Positions 7,135 through 15,649 of a stretch of DNA of 64,000 nucleotides are shown here, one piece after another. Origin of the DNA: Cellulomonas wangleii (lineage in GTDB: Bacteria; Actinomycetota; Actinomycetes; Actinomycetales; Cellulomonadaceae); assembly GCF_018388445.1 (NCBI RefSeq), contig NZ_CP074405.1, positions 248,001 through 312,000 on the forward strand, given 5' to 3'. The position numbers were made by a program, and so were the translations under genes. Position 1 is the stretch's first letter, and each line of letters starts with the position of its first letter. A model generated the notes under the pieces. It had not been told where the DNA came from. It made no database searches and was given only the letters and a program-made list of their open reading frames with translations.

Positions 7135-8478
7135 TCAGCCGCGGTGCCCCGGGTCGCGGGCCTGCCCGTCGGCGAGGTCGCGGGCCTGCGCGAGCCGCGT
7201 CTCCAGGTGGTGGCGCTCGGCGGTGTCCGGCACGAGGGCGAGCGCCCGCTCGAGCGCGTCGACCGCCTGCCGGCCCCGGCCGGCGCGCAGCAGCAGCTCG
7301 CCGCGCACAGCGGGCAGCCGGTGATGGTGCGCGAGGGCGTCGCCCAGGCCGTCGAGCACCGCGAGCCCCGCCTCCGGGCCGGCGGCCTCCGCCACGGCCA
7401 CGGCCCGCGCGAGGCGCACCACCGGGGAGCCCGTGCGGGTCTCGAGCACGGCGTAGAGGCGCGCCACCACGTCCCACCGGGTGTCCGCGGCGGTCGGTGC
7501 GGTGGCGTGCTCGGCCGCCGCGAGCGCCTGCAGCCGGTGGTCCTCCGCCAGGCCGTCCAGCGGGGGCAGGGCTCTGAGCAGGCCCACCGCCTCGGCGATG
7601 TCGTCGTGGTGCCAGCGGCTGCGGTCCTGGTCGGGCAGCAGCACCAGGCGGCCGTCGTCGTCCAGCCGCGCGTCGCGGCGCGAGTGCTGCAGCAGCATCA
7701 GGGCGAGCAGGGCGTGCACCCGCGGCGACCCGCCCAGCAGCCGGTCCAGCTCGCGCGTCAGGCGCACGGCCTCGTCGGCCAGGTCCACGCGCAGCCCACC
7801 GGGCACGTCGGCGGGCTGGTACCCGGCGGTGAACAGCAGGTAGAGCACGGTGCTCACCGCGTCGAGCCGTTCCGCGAGCTGCCCGGGCGGCGGCACGACG
7901 AACGGCACGCCCGTCGCGGCCAGCCGCTTCTTGGCCCGGGTCAGGCGCGCGGACATCGCGGTGTGCTGCACCAGCTGCAGCCGCGCGATGTCGGCCGTCC
8001 CCAGCCCCACGACGAACCGCAGCGTCATGGCCACCCGGTCGGCCGGGGCGAGGGCCGGGTGGCAGCACGCCAGGACCAGGCGCAGCTGCTCGTCGGCGAC
8101 GTGCGCGCCGGGGTCGTGCGTCGCGGCCGCCAGCGCGCGCATCTCGTCGTCGACCACCATGAGCGGCTCCTTGCGCCGGTGGACCGCCTGCGACCGCAGC
8201 CGGTCCAGCACCCGCCGGCGCGCGGCCGTCAGCAGCCACGCACCGGGGTTGGCCGGCACGCCGTCGCGCGGCCAGGTGCGGGCGGCGGCCTCGAACGCGT
8301 CGCCCGCGGCGTCCTCGGCCAGGTCGGGGCTGCCGAACTGCGCGACGAGCAGCGCGACGACGTGCGACCAGTGCGCGCGCCACGCGTCGCCCAGGGCGTG
8401 CGGGACGTCGCCCGCCGCCGGCCCGCCGGCCGGTGGTCCGGCAGGCGGGCGCGGCGGCGGGGTCGGACCAGGCGTCAC
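7135..8478 (-). CDS. ECF sigma factor of the ECF42 type with TPR-like C-terminal extension
   Basis: A 447-residue protein, about twice the length of a minimal ECF factor. Residues 35-90 are region 2 (VVALLVAQFGSPDLAEDAAG, DAFEAAARTWPRDGVPANPG, AWLLTAARRRVLDRLR); region 4 follows (ADRVAMTLRFVVGLGTADIA and the HTH LQLVQHTAMSARLTRAKKRL). From about residue 190 a helical extension continues to the end with TPR-like pairs (VHALLALMLLQHSRRDARLD, DTAERHHLETRLAQARDLAD). This layout, plus co-transcribed DGPF/YCII genes, is the hallmark of ECF42. GTG 8478 overlaps the stop of the preceding YCII gene (8475-8477). A long open frame upstream to 8682 is a shadow. Confidence 0.9.
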   Translation of the reverse strand: MTPGPTPPPRPPAGPPAGGPAAGDVPHALGDAWRAHWSHVVALLVAQFGSPDLAEDAAGDAFEAAARTWPRDGVPANPGAWLLTAARRRVLDRLRSQAVHRRKEPLMVVDDEMRALAAATHDPGAHVADEQLRLVLACCHPALAPADRVAMTLRFVVGLGTADIARLQLVQHTAMSARLTRAKKRLAATGVPFVVPPPGQLAERLDAVSTVLYLLFTAGYQPADVPGGLRVDLADEAVRLTRELDRLLGGSPRVHALLALMLLQHSRRDARLDDDGRLVLLPDQDRSRWHHDDIAEAVGLLRALPPLDGLAEDHRLQALAAAEHATAPTAADTRWDVVARLYAVLETRTGSPVVRLARAVAVAEAAGPEAGLAVLDGLGDALAHHHRLPAVRGELLLRAGRGRQAVDALERALALVPDTAERHHLETRLAQARDLADGQARDPGHRG

Positions 8479-8816
8479 GGCTCCACGCACTCCCGGATCT
8501 CGTGCGTCGTCTCCGGCAGCAGCCGCACCAGGCCCTCGAGCGTGGGCACGTCCGGCGCCTCGACCAGGTAGAAGCCGCCGAGCTGCTCGGTGGTCTCCGC
8601 GAACGGCCCGTCGGTGACCTCGGTGGCGTCGCCGACGTGCCGCACGGTGCGGGCGTGCGCCACCCCGGCGAGCGCCTCGCACGCGAGGATCGTCACCCCG
8701 ACGCCCGGCGCCTCCCGCGCGAACGCCTCGTGACCCCGGAAGTACCGGGCGCGGCCCTCGGCGTCCGCGCTGCGGTACGTCTCCTCGTCCTCGTAGACGA
8801 GGACGACGAGCTTCAC
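8475..8816 (-). CDS. YCII (DGPF) domain protein, ECF42 operon
   Basis: A 113-residue single-domain protein that starts MKLVVLVYEDEETYRS and carries the family motif DGPFAETTEQLGGFYLVEA. The conserved Asp of DGPF and the following aromatic strand are intact. YCII proteins have a dimeric ferredoxin-like fold and are the standard partners of ECF42 sigma factors, but their chemistry is not established. It overlaps by four bases with the YCII gene upstream and by four with the sigma gene downstream, so all three are translated together from the promoter at 9258-9284. Confidence 0.9.
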   Translation of the reverse strand: MKLVVLVYEDEETYRSADAEGRARYFRGHEAFAREAPGVGVTILACEALAGVAHARTVRHVGDATEVTDGPFAETTEQLGGFYLVEAPDVPTLEGLVRLLPETTHEIRECVEP

Positions 8817-9208
8817 GACGCCACCGACGCGGCGTCGGCGGTCGGTGCCGCCTGCGCGTCCTGCCCGCCCACGGGGCGCAGCTCGATGGTCCCGGGGTCG
8901 TTCTCCAGCAGTCCGGCGGCCAGGTGCAGCAGACCGTCCGGGTCGGCCGTGCGGATCAGGTAGAACCCGCCGAGCTGCTCGGTGAGCTCCGCGAACGGGC
9001 CGTCGCTCAGCTCCGGCCCGTCCGCACCGACGCGCAGCAGGCGTCCGGCGGTCGGGCTCGCCAGCTCCTCACCCCCGAGGATCTCGTGGCCGTGCGCGGC
9101 GCAGTCGGCGGCGAACCGCTCGTGCGCCGCGTAGGACGCACCCAGGTCCAGGCAGGCGTCGGGGTCGCCCCACAGCAGCAGGGTCCAGGTGTGCGGTGTG
9201 CTCGTCAT
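8813..9208 (-). CDS. YCII (DGPF) domain protein, first gene of the ECF42 operon
   Basis: A 131-residue protein: TWTLLLWGDPDACLDLGASY, AHERFAADCAAHGHEILGGE, then DGPFAELTEQLGGFYLIRTA. The core is the YCII domain (about 5-115) with a 15-residue Ala/Thr-rich tail. ATG 9208 is chosen over the in-frame ATG at 9238 because the promoter and family N-terminus both fit it. The gene lies 50 bases downstream of a CGTC -10 element of ECF42 type and leads YCII-YCII-sigma, which suggests autoregulation. Confidence 0.9.
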   Translation of the reverse strand: MTSTPHTWTLLLWGDPDACLDLGASYAAHERFAADCAAHGHEILGGEELASPTAGRLLRVGADGPELSDGPFAELTEQLGGFYLIRTADPDGLLHLAAGLLENDPGTIELRPVGGQDAQAAPTADAASVAS

Positions 9209-9257
9209 CGTGCGACCTCCGTCGTCGGGGGCGCCCACTGTGCCCGCTCGTCTCCAT

Positions 9258-9284
9258 GACGCGCGAGCAGGTGCGGATTCGACA
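9258..9284 (-). promoter_or_regulatory. Predicted ECF42 promoter (YCII-YCII-sigma operon)
   Basis: Read on the minus strand, TGTCGA (9284-9279) is followed after exactly 17 bases by CGTC (9261-9258), which fits the ECF42 consensus of TGTCGA and CG(A/T)C. The start codon is 50 bases further on. Eleven bases around the -35 (TGTCGAATCCG), CTCGCGCGTC at the -10, and a downstream block CGGGCACAGTGGG are shared with the promoter at 10078-10104 (the block with one mismatch here). Confidence 0.8.
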
Positions 9285-9290
9285 GCGCCG

Positions 9291-10028
9291 TCATCCTGCG
9301 ACCGGCGCCGCGTCGTGCACCATGCCGCGCACCTCGACCGTGCCGCGGCCCTCGGCCTCGACGAGCGGCGCGGCGAGCCGCAGCAGCGCGTCCGGGTCGT
9401 GCGTCCGCACCAGGTAGTACCCGCCCAGCTGCTCGGTGGTCTCGGTGTACGGGCCGTCGCAGAGGACCGGCTGCCCGACGGGGGTCATGCGGACCAACCG
9501 CGCCGAGGTGTGCGGCCCGAGCTCCTCACCGCCGACCACCCGGTGCCCCTGCTGCTCGCACGCGGTCACGAACGCGTCGTGGGCGGCGAGCACCGCGTCG
9601 AGGTCGAACGCCCCGGCGGGGTCGCCCCGCAGCAGCACGAGGTGCAGGGGAGCGTCACCTGAGGCGGTGGGGCCCTCGGCCGCCCCGTCGTCGTGCAGCA
9701 CCTCCGGGCGCAGCTCGAGGGTGCCGCCGTCGTGGGTGACCAGCGGTGCGGCGAGCCGCAGCAGGCCCTCGGGGTCCGCGGTGCGGATCCGGTAGAGGCC
9801 GCCGAGCTGCTCGGTGGTCTCGGCGTACGGGCCGTCGGTCGGCCTCCCGCCGACGGTCAGGGTCCGCGCGGTCGCCGCGTCGGCGAGCTCCTTGGCCAGC
9901 AGGACCTCGTGGCCCTGCGCGGCGCAGTCGGCCTCGAACCTCTCGTGCGCCGCGTACGCGGCCCGGGGGTCGAGCAGCGCGTCGGGGTCGCCCCACAGCA
10001 GCATCAGGTACGTCGTCGGCGTCGTCAT
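9291..10028 (-). CDS. Tandem YCII-domain protein (two fused YCII domains)
   Basis: A 245-residue protein built from two YCII domains in a row. Domain 1 (about 1-115): TYLMLLWGDPDALLDPRAAY, DGPYAETTEQLGGLYRIRTA. Domain 2 (about 130-235): LHLVLLRGDPAGAFDLDAVL, DGPYTETTEQLGGYYLVRTH. Both have DGPY where the neighbours have DGPF, but keep the Asp and the TEQLGG strand. It has its own ECF42-type promoter at 10078-10104 and ends seven bases before the -35 of the next promoter. ATG 10028 is preferred to the upstream ATG at 10055 because the family N-terminus begins there. Confidence 0.88.
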   Translation of the reverse strand: MTTPTTYLMLLWGDPDALLDPRAAYAAHERFEADCAAQGHEVLLAKELADAATARTLTVGGRPTDGPYAETTEQLGGLYRIRTADPEGLLRLAAPLVTHDGGTLELRPEVLHDDGAAEGPTASGDAPLHLVLLRGDPAGAFDLDAVLAAHDAFVTACEQQGHRVVGGEELGPHTSARLVRMTPVGQPVLCDGPYTETTEQLGGYYLVRTHDPDALLRLAAPLVEAEGRGTVEVRGMVHDAAPVAG

Positions 10029-10077
10029 GGTGTCCTCCAGCGCGTCCTCGGGCACCCACTGTGCCCGGCACGCCCAC

Positions 10078-10104
10078 GACGCGCGAGGACCACCGGATTC
10101 GACA
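10078..10104 (-). promoter_or_regulatory. Predicted ECF42 promoter (tandem YCII gene)
   Basis: Minus strand: TGTCGA (10104-10099), 17-base spacer, CGTC (10081-10078), start codon 50 bases on. Spacing and flanks match the promoter at 9258-9284, including the CGGGCACAGTGGG block in the leader. Confidence 0.8.
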
Positions 10105-10113
10105 CCCCGCGCG

Positions 10114-11700
10114 CTACTCCACCCGTGCCATCCCGCGGGCCTCCAGCCCCGACTTGTCGGACAGCGCGACCTCCTTCATGAGGAACGCGACGACGAACCC
10201 CAGCACGGCGAGCGGCACCAGGTACCAGAACGCGGGCGCGAGGGCCTGGGAGTACGCGTCGACGACGACGTCGCGCAGCGCCGCCGGAAGCTCGCGCACC
10301 GCGTCCGGGGTGAGGGACTGCGCACCGAACCCCTGCGGCACGTCCCCGGGGGGCGCGTCGCGCAGCGCGTCACCGAGCTGCGTCGCCAGGCGGGCGGTGA
10401 AGACGGTGGAGAACACGCTGGTGCCGACGGCCGCGCCGATCTCCCGCAGGAAGTTGTTGGTCGACGTCGCGACGCCCACCAGGTCGGGGGACACCGAGTT
10501 CTGCACCGCGATGACGATCGTCTGCATCACGAACCCGAGGCCGAGCCCGAGGACGAAGATCATGGCGCCGAACGTCACCATCGAGATGTCGGGCGTCAGC
10601 TGCGTGAGCCACGCCAGCCCGATCGTCGCGATGCCCATGCCGATGATCGGGTACGGCTTGTACCGCCCGCGCTGCGTGATGAGGAAACCCGAGCCGAGCG
10701 CCGTGATCATCAGGCCCACGGTCATCGGCAGCATCATCAGCCCGGCGTCCGTCGCGGTGGAGCCGCGCGCCATCTGCAGGAACGTCGGCAGGAACGACAG
10801 CGCCGCGAACATCGTCATGCCGAACAGCAGGGCGATGGTCACCGAGACGGTGAACGTGCGGCTGCGGAACAGGTGCAGGGGGATCAGCGGGTCGGCCGCG
10901 CGGGACTCCGCCACCAGGAAGGCGATCAGCGCGACGACGGTCACCACCACCAGGCCCCACAGCGCCGGGTTGCTCCAGTCGTACCGGCGGTCGGACGAGA
11001 TCGTGCTCCAGCTGGTCAGGAAGACGATCCCCGAGGTCGTCAGGGTCAGCAGCACGGCGCCGAGGACGTCGAGGCGCGTCGTCGCCCGGCGCGTCGGCAG
11101 CCGCAGCCGGAACCACGCGATGCCCAGCGCCACCAGGGCCACGGGCACGTTGAGCCAGAAGCACCACCGCCACCCCGGGCCGTCCGTGAACCAGCCGCCC
11201 AGCAGCGGGCCGATCACCGTGGCCACCCCGAACACCGCGCCGATCGGCCCCATGAACTTGCCGCGGTCACGGGCGGAGACGATGTCGGCGATGATCGCCT
11301 GGCTGAGGATGACCAGGCCGCCGGCGCCCAGGCCCTGCAGGGACCGCCACACCACCAGCTCCGTGAAGGACCCGGCGAGCGCCGAGCCCGTCGACCCGAC
11401 GAGGAACAGCACCAGCGCGACGAGGAACGGGGTCCGCCGACCCCACAGGTCGCCGACCTTGCCGTACACGGGCATCACGACGGCGATCGCCAGCAGGTAC
11501 GCGGTGACGATCCAGCCCTCACGGTCGGCCGCGCCCAGGTCGCCGACGATGGTGGGCAGCGCCGTGCTCACCACGGACTGGTCCAGGGCGGACAGGAACA
11601 TGGCGGCGAGCAGGGCGCTGAAGATGACGTAGACCGTGCCCCGGGACAGCACGAACTCCGGTTCGCCCGTGCCCGTCGGGGGGTGCGTGGTGCCGCTCAT
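10114..11700 (-). CDS. MFS transporter, DHA2 family (14 TM drug/proton antiporter)
   Basis: A 528-residue polytopic membrane protein. The N-terminal helix holds the DHA2 motif FLSALDQSVVSTALPTIVGD, followed by a motif-A segment VYGKVGDLWGRRTPFLVALV and the motif-C-like GAVFGVATVIGPLLGGWFTD; about 14 hydrophobic segments follow to the end. The family exports drugs or dyes using the proton gradient; the substrate is not predictable. ATG 11700 fits the family start; the frame stays open far upstream but that extension is Arg-rich shadow. No regulator is encoded next to it, and the ECF42 promoter at 10078 begins after its stop. Confidence 0.92.
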   Translation of the reverse strand: MSGTTHPPTGTGEPEFVLSRGTVYVIFSALLAAMFLSALDQSVVSTALPTIVGDLGAADREGWIVTAYLLAIAVVMPVYGKVGDLWGRRTPFLVALVLFLVGSTGSALAGSFTELVVWRSLQGLGAGGLVILSQAIIADIVSARDRGKFMGPIGAVFGVATVIGPLLGGWFTDGPGWRWCFWLNVPVALVALGIAWFRLRLPTRRATTRLDVLGAVLLTLTTSGIVFLTSWSTISSDRRYDWSNPALWGLVVVTVVALIAFLVAESRAADPLIPLHLFRSRTFTVSVTIALLFGMTMFAALSFLPTFLQMARGSTATDAGLMMLPMTVGLMITALGSGFLITQRGRYKPYPIIGMGIATIGLAWLTQLTPDISMVTFGAMIFVLGLGLGFVMQTIVIAVQNSVSPDLVGVATSTNNFLREIGAAVGTSVFSTVFTARLATQLGDALRDAPPGDVPQGFGAQSLTPDAVRELPAALRDVVVDAYSQALAPAFWYLVPLAVLGFVVAFLMKEVALSDKSGLEARGMARVE

Positions 11701-11935
11701 GGGCGTGTCCTGCCTGCGCGTCGGGACGCGGCGTCCACCGACCGTGCGGTGCGGCGTCGCGGGTGAGCACTGACGGGGCGCGCGGCCGGCAGTCGCACCC
11801 CCCTCGTCGAGTGTGCGTGCGGCACGTCGAGGGCGCACGGCGTGCGGGCGGCTCCGGGTGCGGGCGCCGTGGCGCGTGCCTACGGTGGCAGACGCCCGGC
11901 CACCCCGGGCGCACCCCACTCCCGAGGAGGCACCC

Positions 11936-12520
11936 ATGTCCGACGCGGACCTCAGCGGCCGCCGCGTGCTGGCCGTCGTCACCAACTACGGCGTGGAGCA
12001 GGACGAGCTCGTCGTGCCCGTGGAGCACCTGCGCGGCGCCGGCGCGACCGTCGACGTCGCCGCCGTCGACGACGCCCCGATCGAGACGCTCGTCGGCGAC
12101 AAGGACCCCGGACGCACGGTCCAGCCGACCCTCACCCTCGGCACGGTCGACCCCGACGCCTACGACCTCCTGCTGATCCCCGGGGGCACCCTCAACGCCG
12201 ACAGCCTGCGCCTGCAGGACGAGGCCGTGAGCATGGTCAAGACCTTCGCGTCCTCGGGGCGGCCCGTCGCCGCCATCTGCCACGGGCCGTGGCTGCTGGT
12301 CGAGGCCGGCCTCGTCGGCGGCAAGCGCCTGACGTCGTACCCCTCGCTCACCACGGACGTGCGCAACGCCGGGGGCACCTGGGTCGACGCGGAGGTCGTC
12401 AGCGACGACGCGGCGGGCTTCACGCTGGTCACGTCGCGCACCCCTGAGGACCTGGACGCGTTCCTGCGCGAGGTCGACGCGGCGCTCGTGTCCCGCGGCG
12501 CCGGGGTGCTCGCCTCCTGA
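11936..12520 (+). CDS. DJ-1/PfpI family protein (type 1 glutamine amidotransferase-like)
   Basis: A 194-residue protein with the DJ-1/PfpI fold: RRVLAVVTNYGVEQDELVVP at the start, DLLLIPGGTLNADSLRL in the middle and the nucleophile elbow RPVAAICHGPWLLVEAGLV with Cys near residue 119 followed by His. PfpI members include proteases, deglycases and stress proteins, so the activity is open. ATG 11936 follows CGAGGAGGCACCC, while an in-frame ATG at 11813 gives only Arg-rich sequence. It is a single gene between divergent MFS and the Nudix gene. Confidence 0.9.
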   Translation: MSDADLSGRRVLAVVTNYGVEQDELVVPVEHLRGAGATVDVAAVDDAPIETLVGDKDPGRTVQPTLTLGTVDPDAYDLLLIPGGTLNADSLRLQDEAVSMVKTFASSGRPVAAICHGPWLLVEAGLVGGKRLTSYPSLTTDVRNAGGTWVDAEVVSDDAAGFTLVTSRTPEDLDAFLREVDAALVSRGAGVLAS

Positions 12521-12564
12521 CCGCCCCGACCCGCCCACCACCGACCAGGACGGCAGGTGCGCCC

Positions 12565-13068
12565 GTGCCCGTGACCAGCGCGGGGCTGCTGCTGCACCAC
12601 GGCCGCGGCGCGTCGGCGCACGTGCTGATCGCCCACATGGGCGGCCCCTTCTGGGCGCGCAAGGACGAGCGGGCGTGGTCGGTGCCCAAGGGCGTCGTCG
12701 AGCCGGGTGAGGACGTCGAGGCCGCGGCACGCCGGGAGTTCCGCGAGGAGCTGGGCGTGCCGCCCCCGGACCTGCCGACCGTGGACCTGGGAGCGTTCCG
12801 CTACACCTCCGGCAAGGTCGTGCACGTGCTGGCGGTCGAGGTGCCGGCGGCGCTCGTCGGTTCGCCCGACGACCCTGCGTGCCCCGACCTGACGACCCGC
12901 CCCGGCATCAGCACCGCGCAGGTCGAGTGGCCCCCGCGCTCCGGGCGGCGCCTCGCCGTCCCCGAGGTCGACCGGGCCGCGTGGTTCCCGGTCGAGCAGG
13001 CCCGGTCGTTGCTGGTGGCCGGTCAGCAGCCGGTGCTCGACGCGTTGGTGGCGGCCACGGATCCGTGA
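12565..13068 (+). CDS. Nudix hydrolase
   Basis: A 167-residue protein from GTG 12565. The Nudix box is complete: G-VVEPG-E-DVEAAAR-RE-F-REELGV (residues about 51-73), preceded by WSVPKG. It hydrolyses nucleoside diphosphates linked to another group; the AHMGGPFWARKD segment before the box is like that of the actinobacterial ADP-ribose-type subgroup, but specificity cannot be fixed. It is 44 bases downstream of the PfpI gene on the same strand and may be co-transcribed. Confidence 0.9.
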   Translation: MPVTSAGLLLHHGRGASAHVLIAHMGGPFWARKDERAWSVPKGVVEPGEDVEAAARREFREELGVPPPDLPTVDLGAFRYTSGKVVHVLAVEVPAALVGSPDDPACPDLTTRPGISTAQVEWPPRSGRRLAVPEVDRAAWFPVEQARSLLVAGQQPVLDALVAATDP

Positions 13069-13080
13069 GCCGGTGACCGC

Positions 13081-13572
13081 TCACGCGGGGGGCGGCGGCG
13101 CCGCGGGGGTCCGCAGCAGCGCCATGTACCTCCCCGGCTCCACGGGGGCGAACCCGAACCGCTGGTACAGGCCGTGCGCGTCGGCGGTGGCCAGGACGAC
13201 CCGGGGAAGGTCCATGGCCACCAGGTGCGCGACGGTGCCGGCGACGAGCGCCGTGCCGATCCCGTTGCCGCGCTCCGCCTCGTCGACGAACACGTCGCAC
13301 AGCCACGCGAAGGCCGCCCCGTCGGTGACGACACGGGCGAACGCGACCTGCCGCCCCGACGCCCGCTCGAGGACCCCGAAGCACAGCGACCCGTCGATCG
13401 CGGCGTCCTGCACCGCGCGGGTGCGCCCGCGTGCCCAGTAGGAGCGCTCGGACAACCAGCGGTGCACCGTCGCGCGGTCGACGTCGGCCCGGTCGGTCGT
13501 GAACCGGTAGCGGGTGGTGTCGAGGCCGGGCGCGTCCTGCGAGGGGCGGACGGTCTCGTCGTCGGGCGTCAT
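13081..13572 (-). CDS. GNAT family N-acetyltransferase
   Basis: A 163-residue protein. HRWLSERSYWARGRT at about 40-55 and FGVLERASGRQVAFARVVTD lead into DVFVDEAERGNGIGTALVAG, the acetyl-CoA loop, and the end ATADAHGLYQRFGFAPVEPG is the typical GNAT C-terminus. Close relatives annotated simply as GNAT acetyltransferases share the SYWA motif. Substrate unknown. ATG 13572 is chosen over further upstream codons that read Arg-rich shadow. Confidence 0.88.
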   Translation of the reverse strand: MTPDDETVRPSQDAPGLDTTRYRFTTDRADVDRATVHRWLSERSYWARGRTRAVQDAAIDGSLCFGVLERASGRQVAFARVVTDGAAFAWLCDVFVDEAERGNGIGTALVAGTVAHLVAMDLPRVVLATADAHGLYQRFGFAPVEPGRYMALLRTPAAPPPPA

Positions 13573-13604
13573 CGGCCGGACGTTACCGGGGGACGTCACC
13601 GGCG

Positions 13605-14204
13605 TCAGGTCCCGTCCGGCCGCCGCTTCTGCGGCCCTGGCGTGCGGCCGTGCGCGAGGTCCTCGACGAACGTCGCGATGCGGCGGGCGCGGGTCTCGGG
13701 CCGTTTGGCCTCGCCCACGCGGTACAGGATCGAGTAGCGGTTGCCCGACGTCAGCACGTCGAACCAGGCGCGCGCCACCGGGACGGCGTCGAGCGCGGCC
13801 GCGAGGTCGTCCGGCACCTCGATCGTGGCAGGCCCCCGGTAGGCCGCGTCCCAGCGCCCGTCGGAACGCGCGGCGGCCACCTGCGCGCGGCCCGCGTCGT
13901 GCATGCGACCCTCGGCCTCGAGCCGCGCCACGCGCTCCACGTTGACCGCCGACCAGGCGCTGCGCGGGCGCCGCGGCGTCATCCGCTGGAACGAGCTGTG
14001 CTCGTCGCGGCGGCGGGCCTGGCCGTCGATCCAGCCGAAGCACAGCGCCTCCTCGACCGCCTGCACGTACGTCAGCGTCGTGACGTCGCCGCCCTTCTTG
14101 TGCAGGACGAGCCAGACCCCGGTGGGGTCCGTGTGGTGCTCCGCGAGCCACGCACGCCACGCGCTCGCGTCGGGGAGCAGCAGCTCCGGCAGGTCGTCGG
14201 CCAC
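13605..14204 (-). CDS. YdeI/OmpD-associated family protein
   Basis: A 199-residue protein: SAWRAWLAEHHTDPTGVWLV, LHKKGGDVTTLTYVQAVEEA, LCFGWIDGQARRRDEHSSFQ, RMTPRRPRSAWSAVNVERV and a C-terminal TSGNRYSILYRVGEAKRPET. The CFGWIDG and TPR-x-x-SxWSxxN motifs define the YdeI family, linked in some bacteria to resistance against cationic peptides; the mechanism is not known. GTG 14204 is a probable start with no clear ribosome site. It follows the DinB-like gene by 29 bases. Confidence 0.88.
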   Translation of the reverse strand: MADDLPELLLPDASAWRAWLAEHHTDPTGVWLVLHKKGGDVTTLTYVQAVEEALCFGWIDGQARRRDEHSSFQRMTPRRPRSAWSAVNVERVARLEAEGRMHDAGRAQVAAARSDGRWDAAYRGPATIEVPDDLAAALDAVPVARAWFDVLTSGNRYSILYRVGEAKRPETRARRIATFVEDLAHGRTPGPQKRRPDGT

Positions 14205-14233
14205 GGCACCATGCTGCCGCGCGCCACCGACAC

Positions 14234-14806
14234 TCACTCGCCGGTGACGCCGTCGACCGACTCGCGCAGCAGGTCGGCGTGCCCGTTGTGGCGGGCGTAC
14301 TCCTCGATCATGTGGACGAGGATCCAGCGCAGGGAGATCGCCTGCCCGCTGTGCCGTTGCCGGCGCCGCGCCGCCTGGTCCAGGCCCCCGGCGGCCAGCG
14401 CGGCTTCGACCGTGCGCTGCGAGCGCGCCACGGCTGCGTCCCACAGCGCCCGCAGCTCCTCCGGGGAGTCCTGCGCGGCGCTCGTGAGCTCCCAGTCGTG
14501 GTCCACGTCCCAGGGCGCCGACGCCCACGGCTCGAGCTGCTCGTCGAGCCAGACGTGCGAGAACCAGTTGTCCTCGACCATCGCCAGGTGCTTCAGCAGC
14601 CCGCCGAGCGTCAGGGTCGAGGGCGGCAGGGTGCGGCGCAGCGCGTCGGCGTCCAGGCCGTCGACCTTGAGCAGCAGCGTGCGGCGGTGGTAGTCGAGGA
14701 AGCCCAGCAGGGTCTGCGCCTCGTCCCCCGCGAGCGGCGGGTCGGTGCGCTGGGGCGTCAGGCGCTCGGGCGTCAGGCGGGCGGGGGCGACGGCGTCGTG
14801 GTCCAT
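14234..14806 (-). CDS. DinB/DUF664 family protein
   Basis: A 190-residue helical protein. LLGFLDYHRRTLLLKVDGLD, LGGLLKHLAMVEDNWFSHVW and LRWILVHMIEEYARHNGHAD give the three-histidine metal site of the DinB fold (H in KHL, H in VHM, H in RHNGH), as in DUF664 proteins of actinobacteria that act as thiol-dependent (mycothiol) transferases. The actual reaction is unknown. Starts at ATG 14806 or 14818 are both possible; neither has a strong ribosome site. Confidence 0.85.
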   Translation of the reverse strand: MDHDAVAPARLTPERLTPQRTDPPLAGDEAQTLLGFLDYHRRTLLLKVDGLDADALRRTLPPSTLTLGGLLKHLAMVEDNWFSHVWLDEQLEPWASAPWDVDHDWELTSAAQDSPEELRALWDAAVARSQRTVEAALAAGGLDQAARRRQRHSGQAISLRWILVHMIEEYARHNGHADLLRESVDGVTGE

Positions 14807-14919
14807 GGCCGGGAGCATGGCAGGGCCCTGCGTCCCGGGTCGCGCGAATTCTCCGCGCCCGGGGGGCATGGGCGCCGTCCGGCCTTCCGACGTGCCGCAC
14901 CCGCTGCCACACTGCCCGG

Positions 14920-15552
14920 ATGACGCCCCGCGACGACGCGTTCCTCTCGGCCGCGGACACGGCCCTCGTCCTGGTCGCCCGGCCCGAGGTCGCGGCACGG
15001 TGGTCCGAGCCCAGCGCCCTGCCGCGGATGAGCGTCGGTGCGCTCGCGGTCCACCTGGGCAACCAGGTGGTGCGCGTGGCGCAGGTCCTCGCGCTGGAGC
15101 CCGGCGACCTGCCGGTCCTGGCGGACGCCGACGAGCACTACGCCCGCTCCGCCTGGCCGACGGCCGCTCCGGAGGACCCGGTCAACGACCGCAGCGCCGA
15201 CGAGCAGGCCGCCGCCGCGGGCCCGCAGGCGCTGCACGACCGGGTGGCCGCGCAGCGTGAGGTCGTGCGCCGGGTGCTGACCGACGGCACCGCGCCCGAC
15301 GTCGTGCCCGTCCCGTGGGCGGGGTGGGCCATGCGGCGTGAGGACTTCCTGCTGACCCGGCTGCTGGAGGTCGTCGTGCACGCCGACGACCTGGCGGTCA
15401 GCGTCGACGTCGCCACCCCCACGTTCCCCCCGGAGGTCTTCGACCCCGTCCGTGACCTGCTGGTCCGGCTCGCGGTCGCCCGGCACGGCCAGGCGCGCGT
15501 GGTCGCCGCCCTCACCCGCCGCGAGCGCGCCCTGCCGATCACCGCGTTCTGA
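14920..15552 (+). CDS. Maleylpyruvate isomerase-like / mycothiol-dependent DinB-fold protein
   Basis: A 210-residue protein. SVGALAVHLGNQVVRVAQVL places one metal-ligand His near residue 46, and FLLTRLLEVVVHADDLAVSV gives the HADD motif typical of the maleylpyruvate isomerase N-terminal (MDMPI) family, whose members use mycothiol. It is transcribed divergently from the DinB-fold gene at 14234-14806, so two DinB-type proteins share an approximately 110-base intergenic space. Substrate unknown. Confidence 0.85.
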   Translation: MTPRDDAFLSAADTALVLVARPEVAARWSEPSALPRMSVGALAVHLGNQVVRVAQVLALEPGDLPVLADADEHYARSAWPTAAPEDPVNDRSADEQAAAAGPQALHDRVAAQREVVRRVLTDGTAPDVVPVPWAGWAMRREDFLLTRLLEVVVHADDLAVSVDVATPTFPPEVFDPVRDLLVRLAVARHGQARVVAALTRRERALPITAF

Positions 15553-15649
15553 CCTCGCGGGGGAAGGGAGGACGCGAAGGCGTTGTCGGGCGGAGGGTCG
15601 AGGCCCTAGGTTCGCGTGCGGTGGGGGCCGTCCGAGGGCAGGGGTGCAC

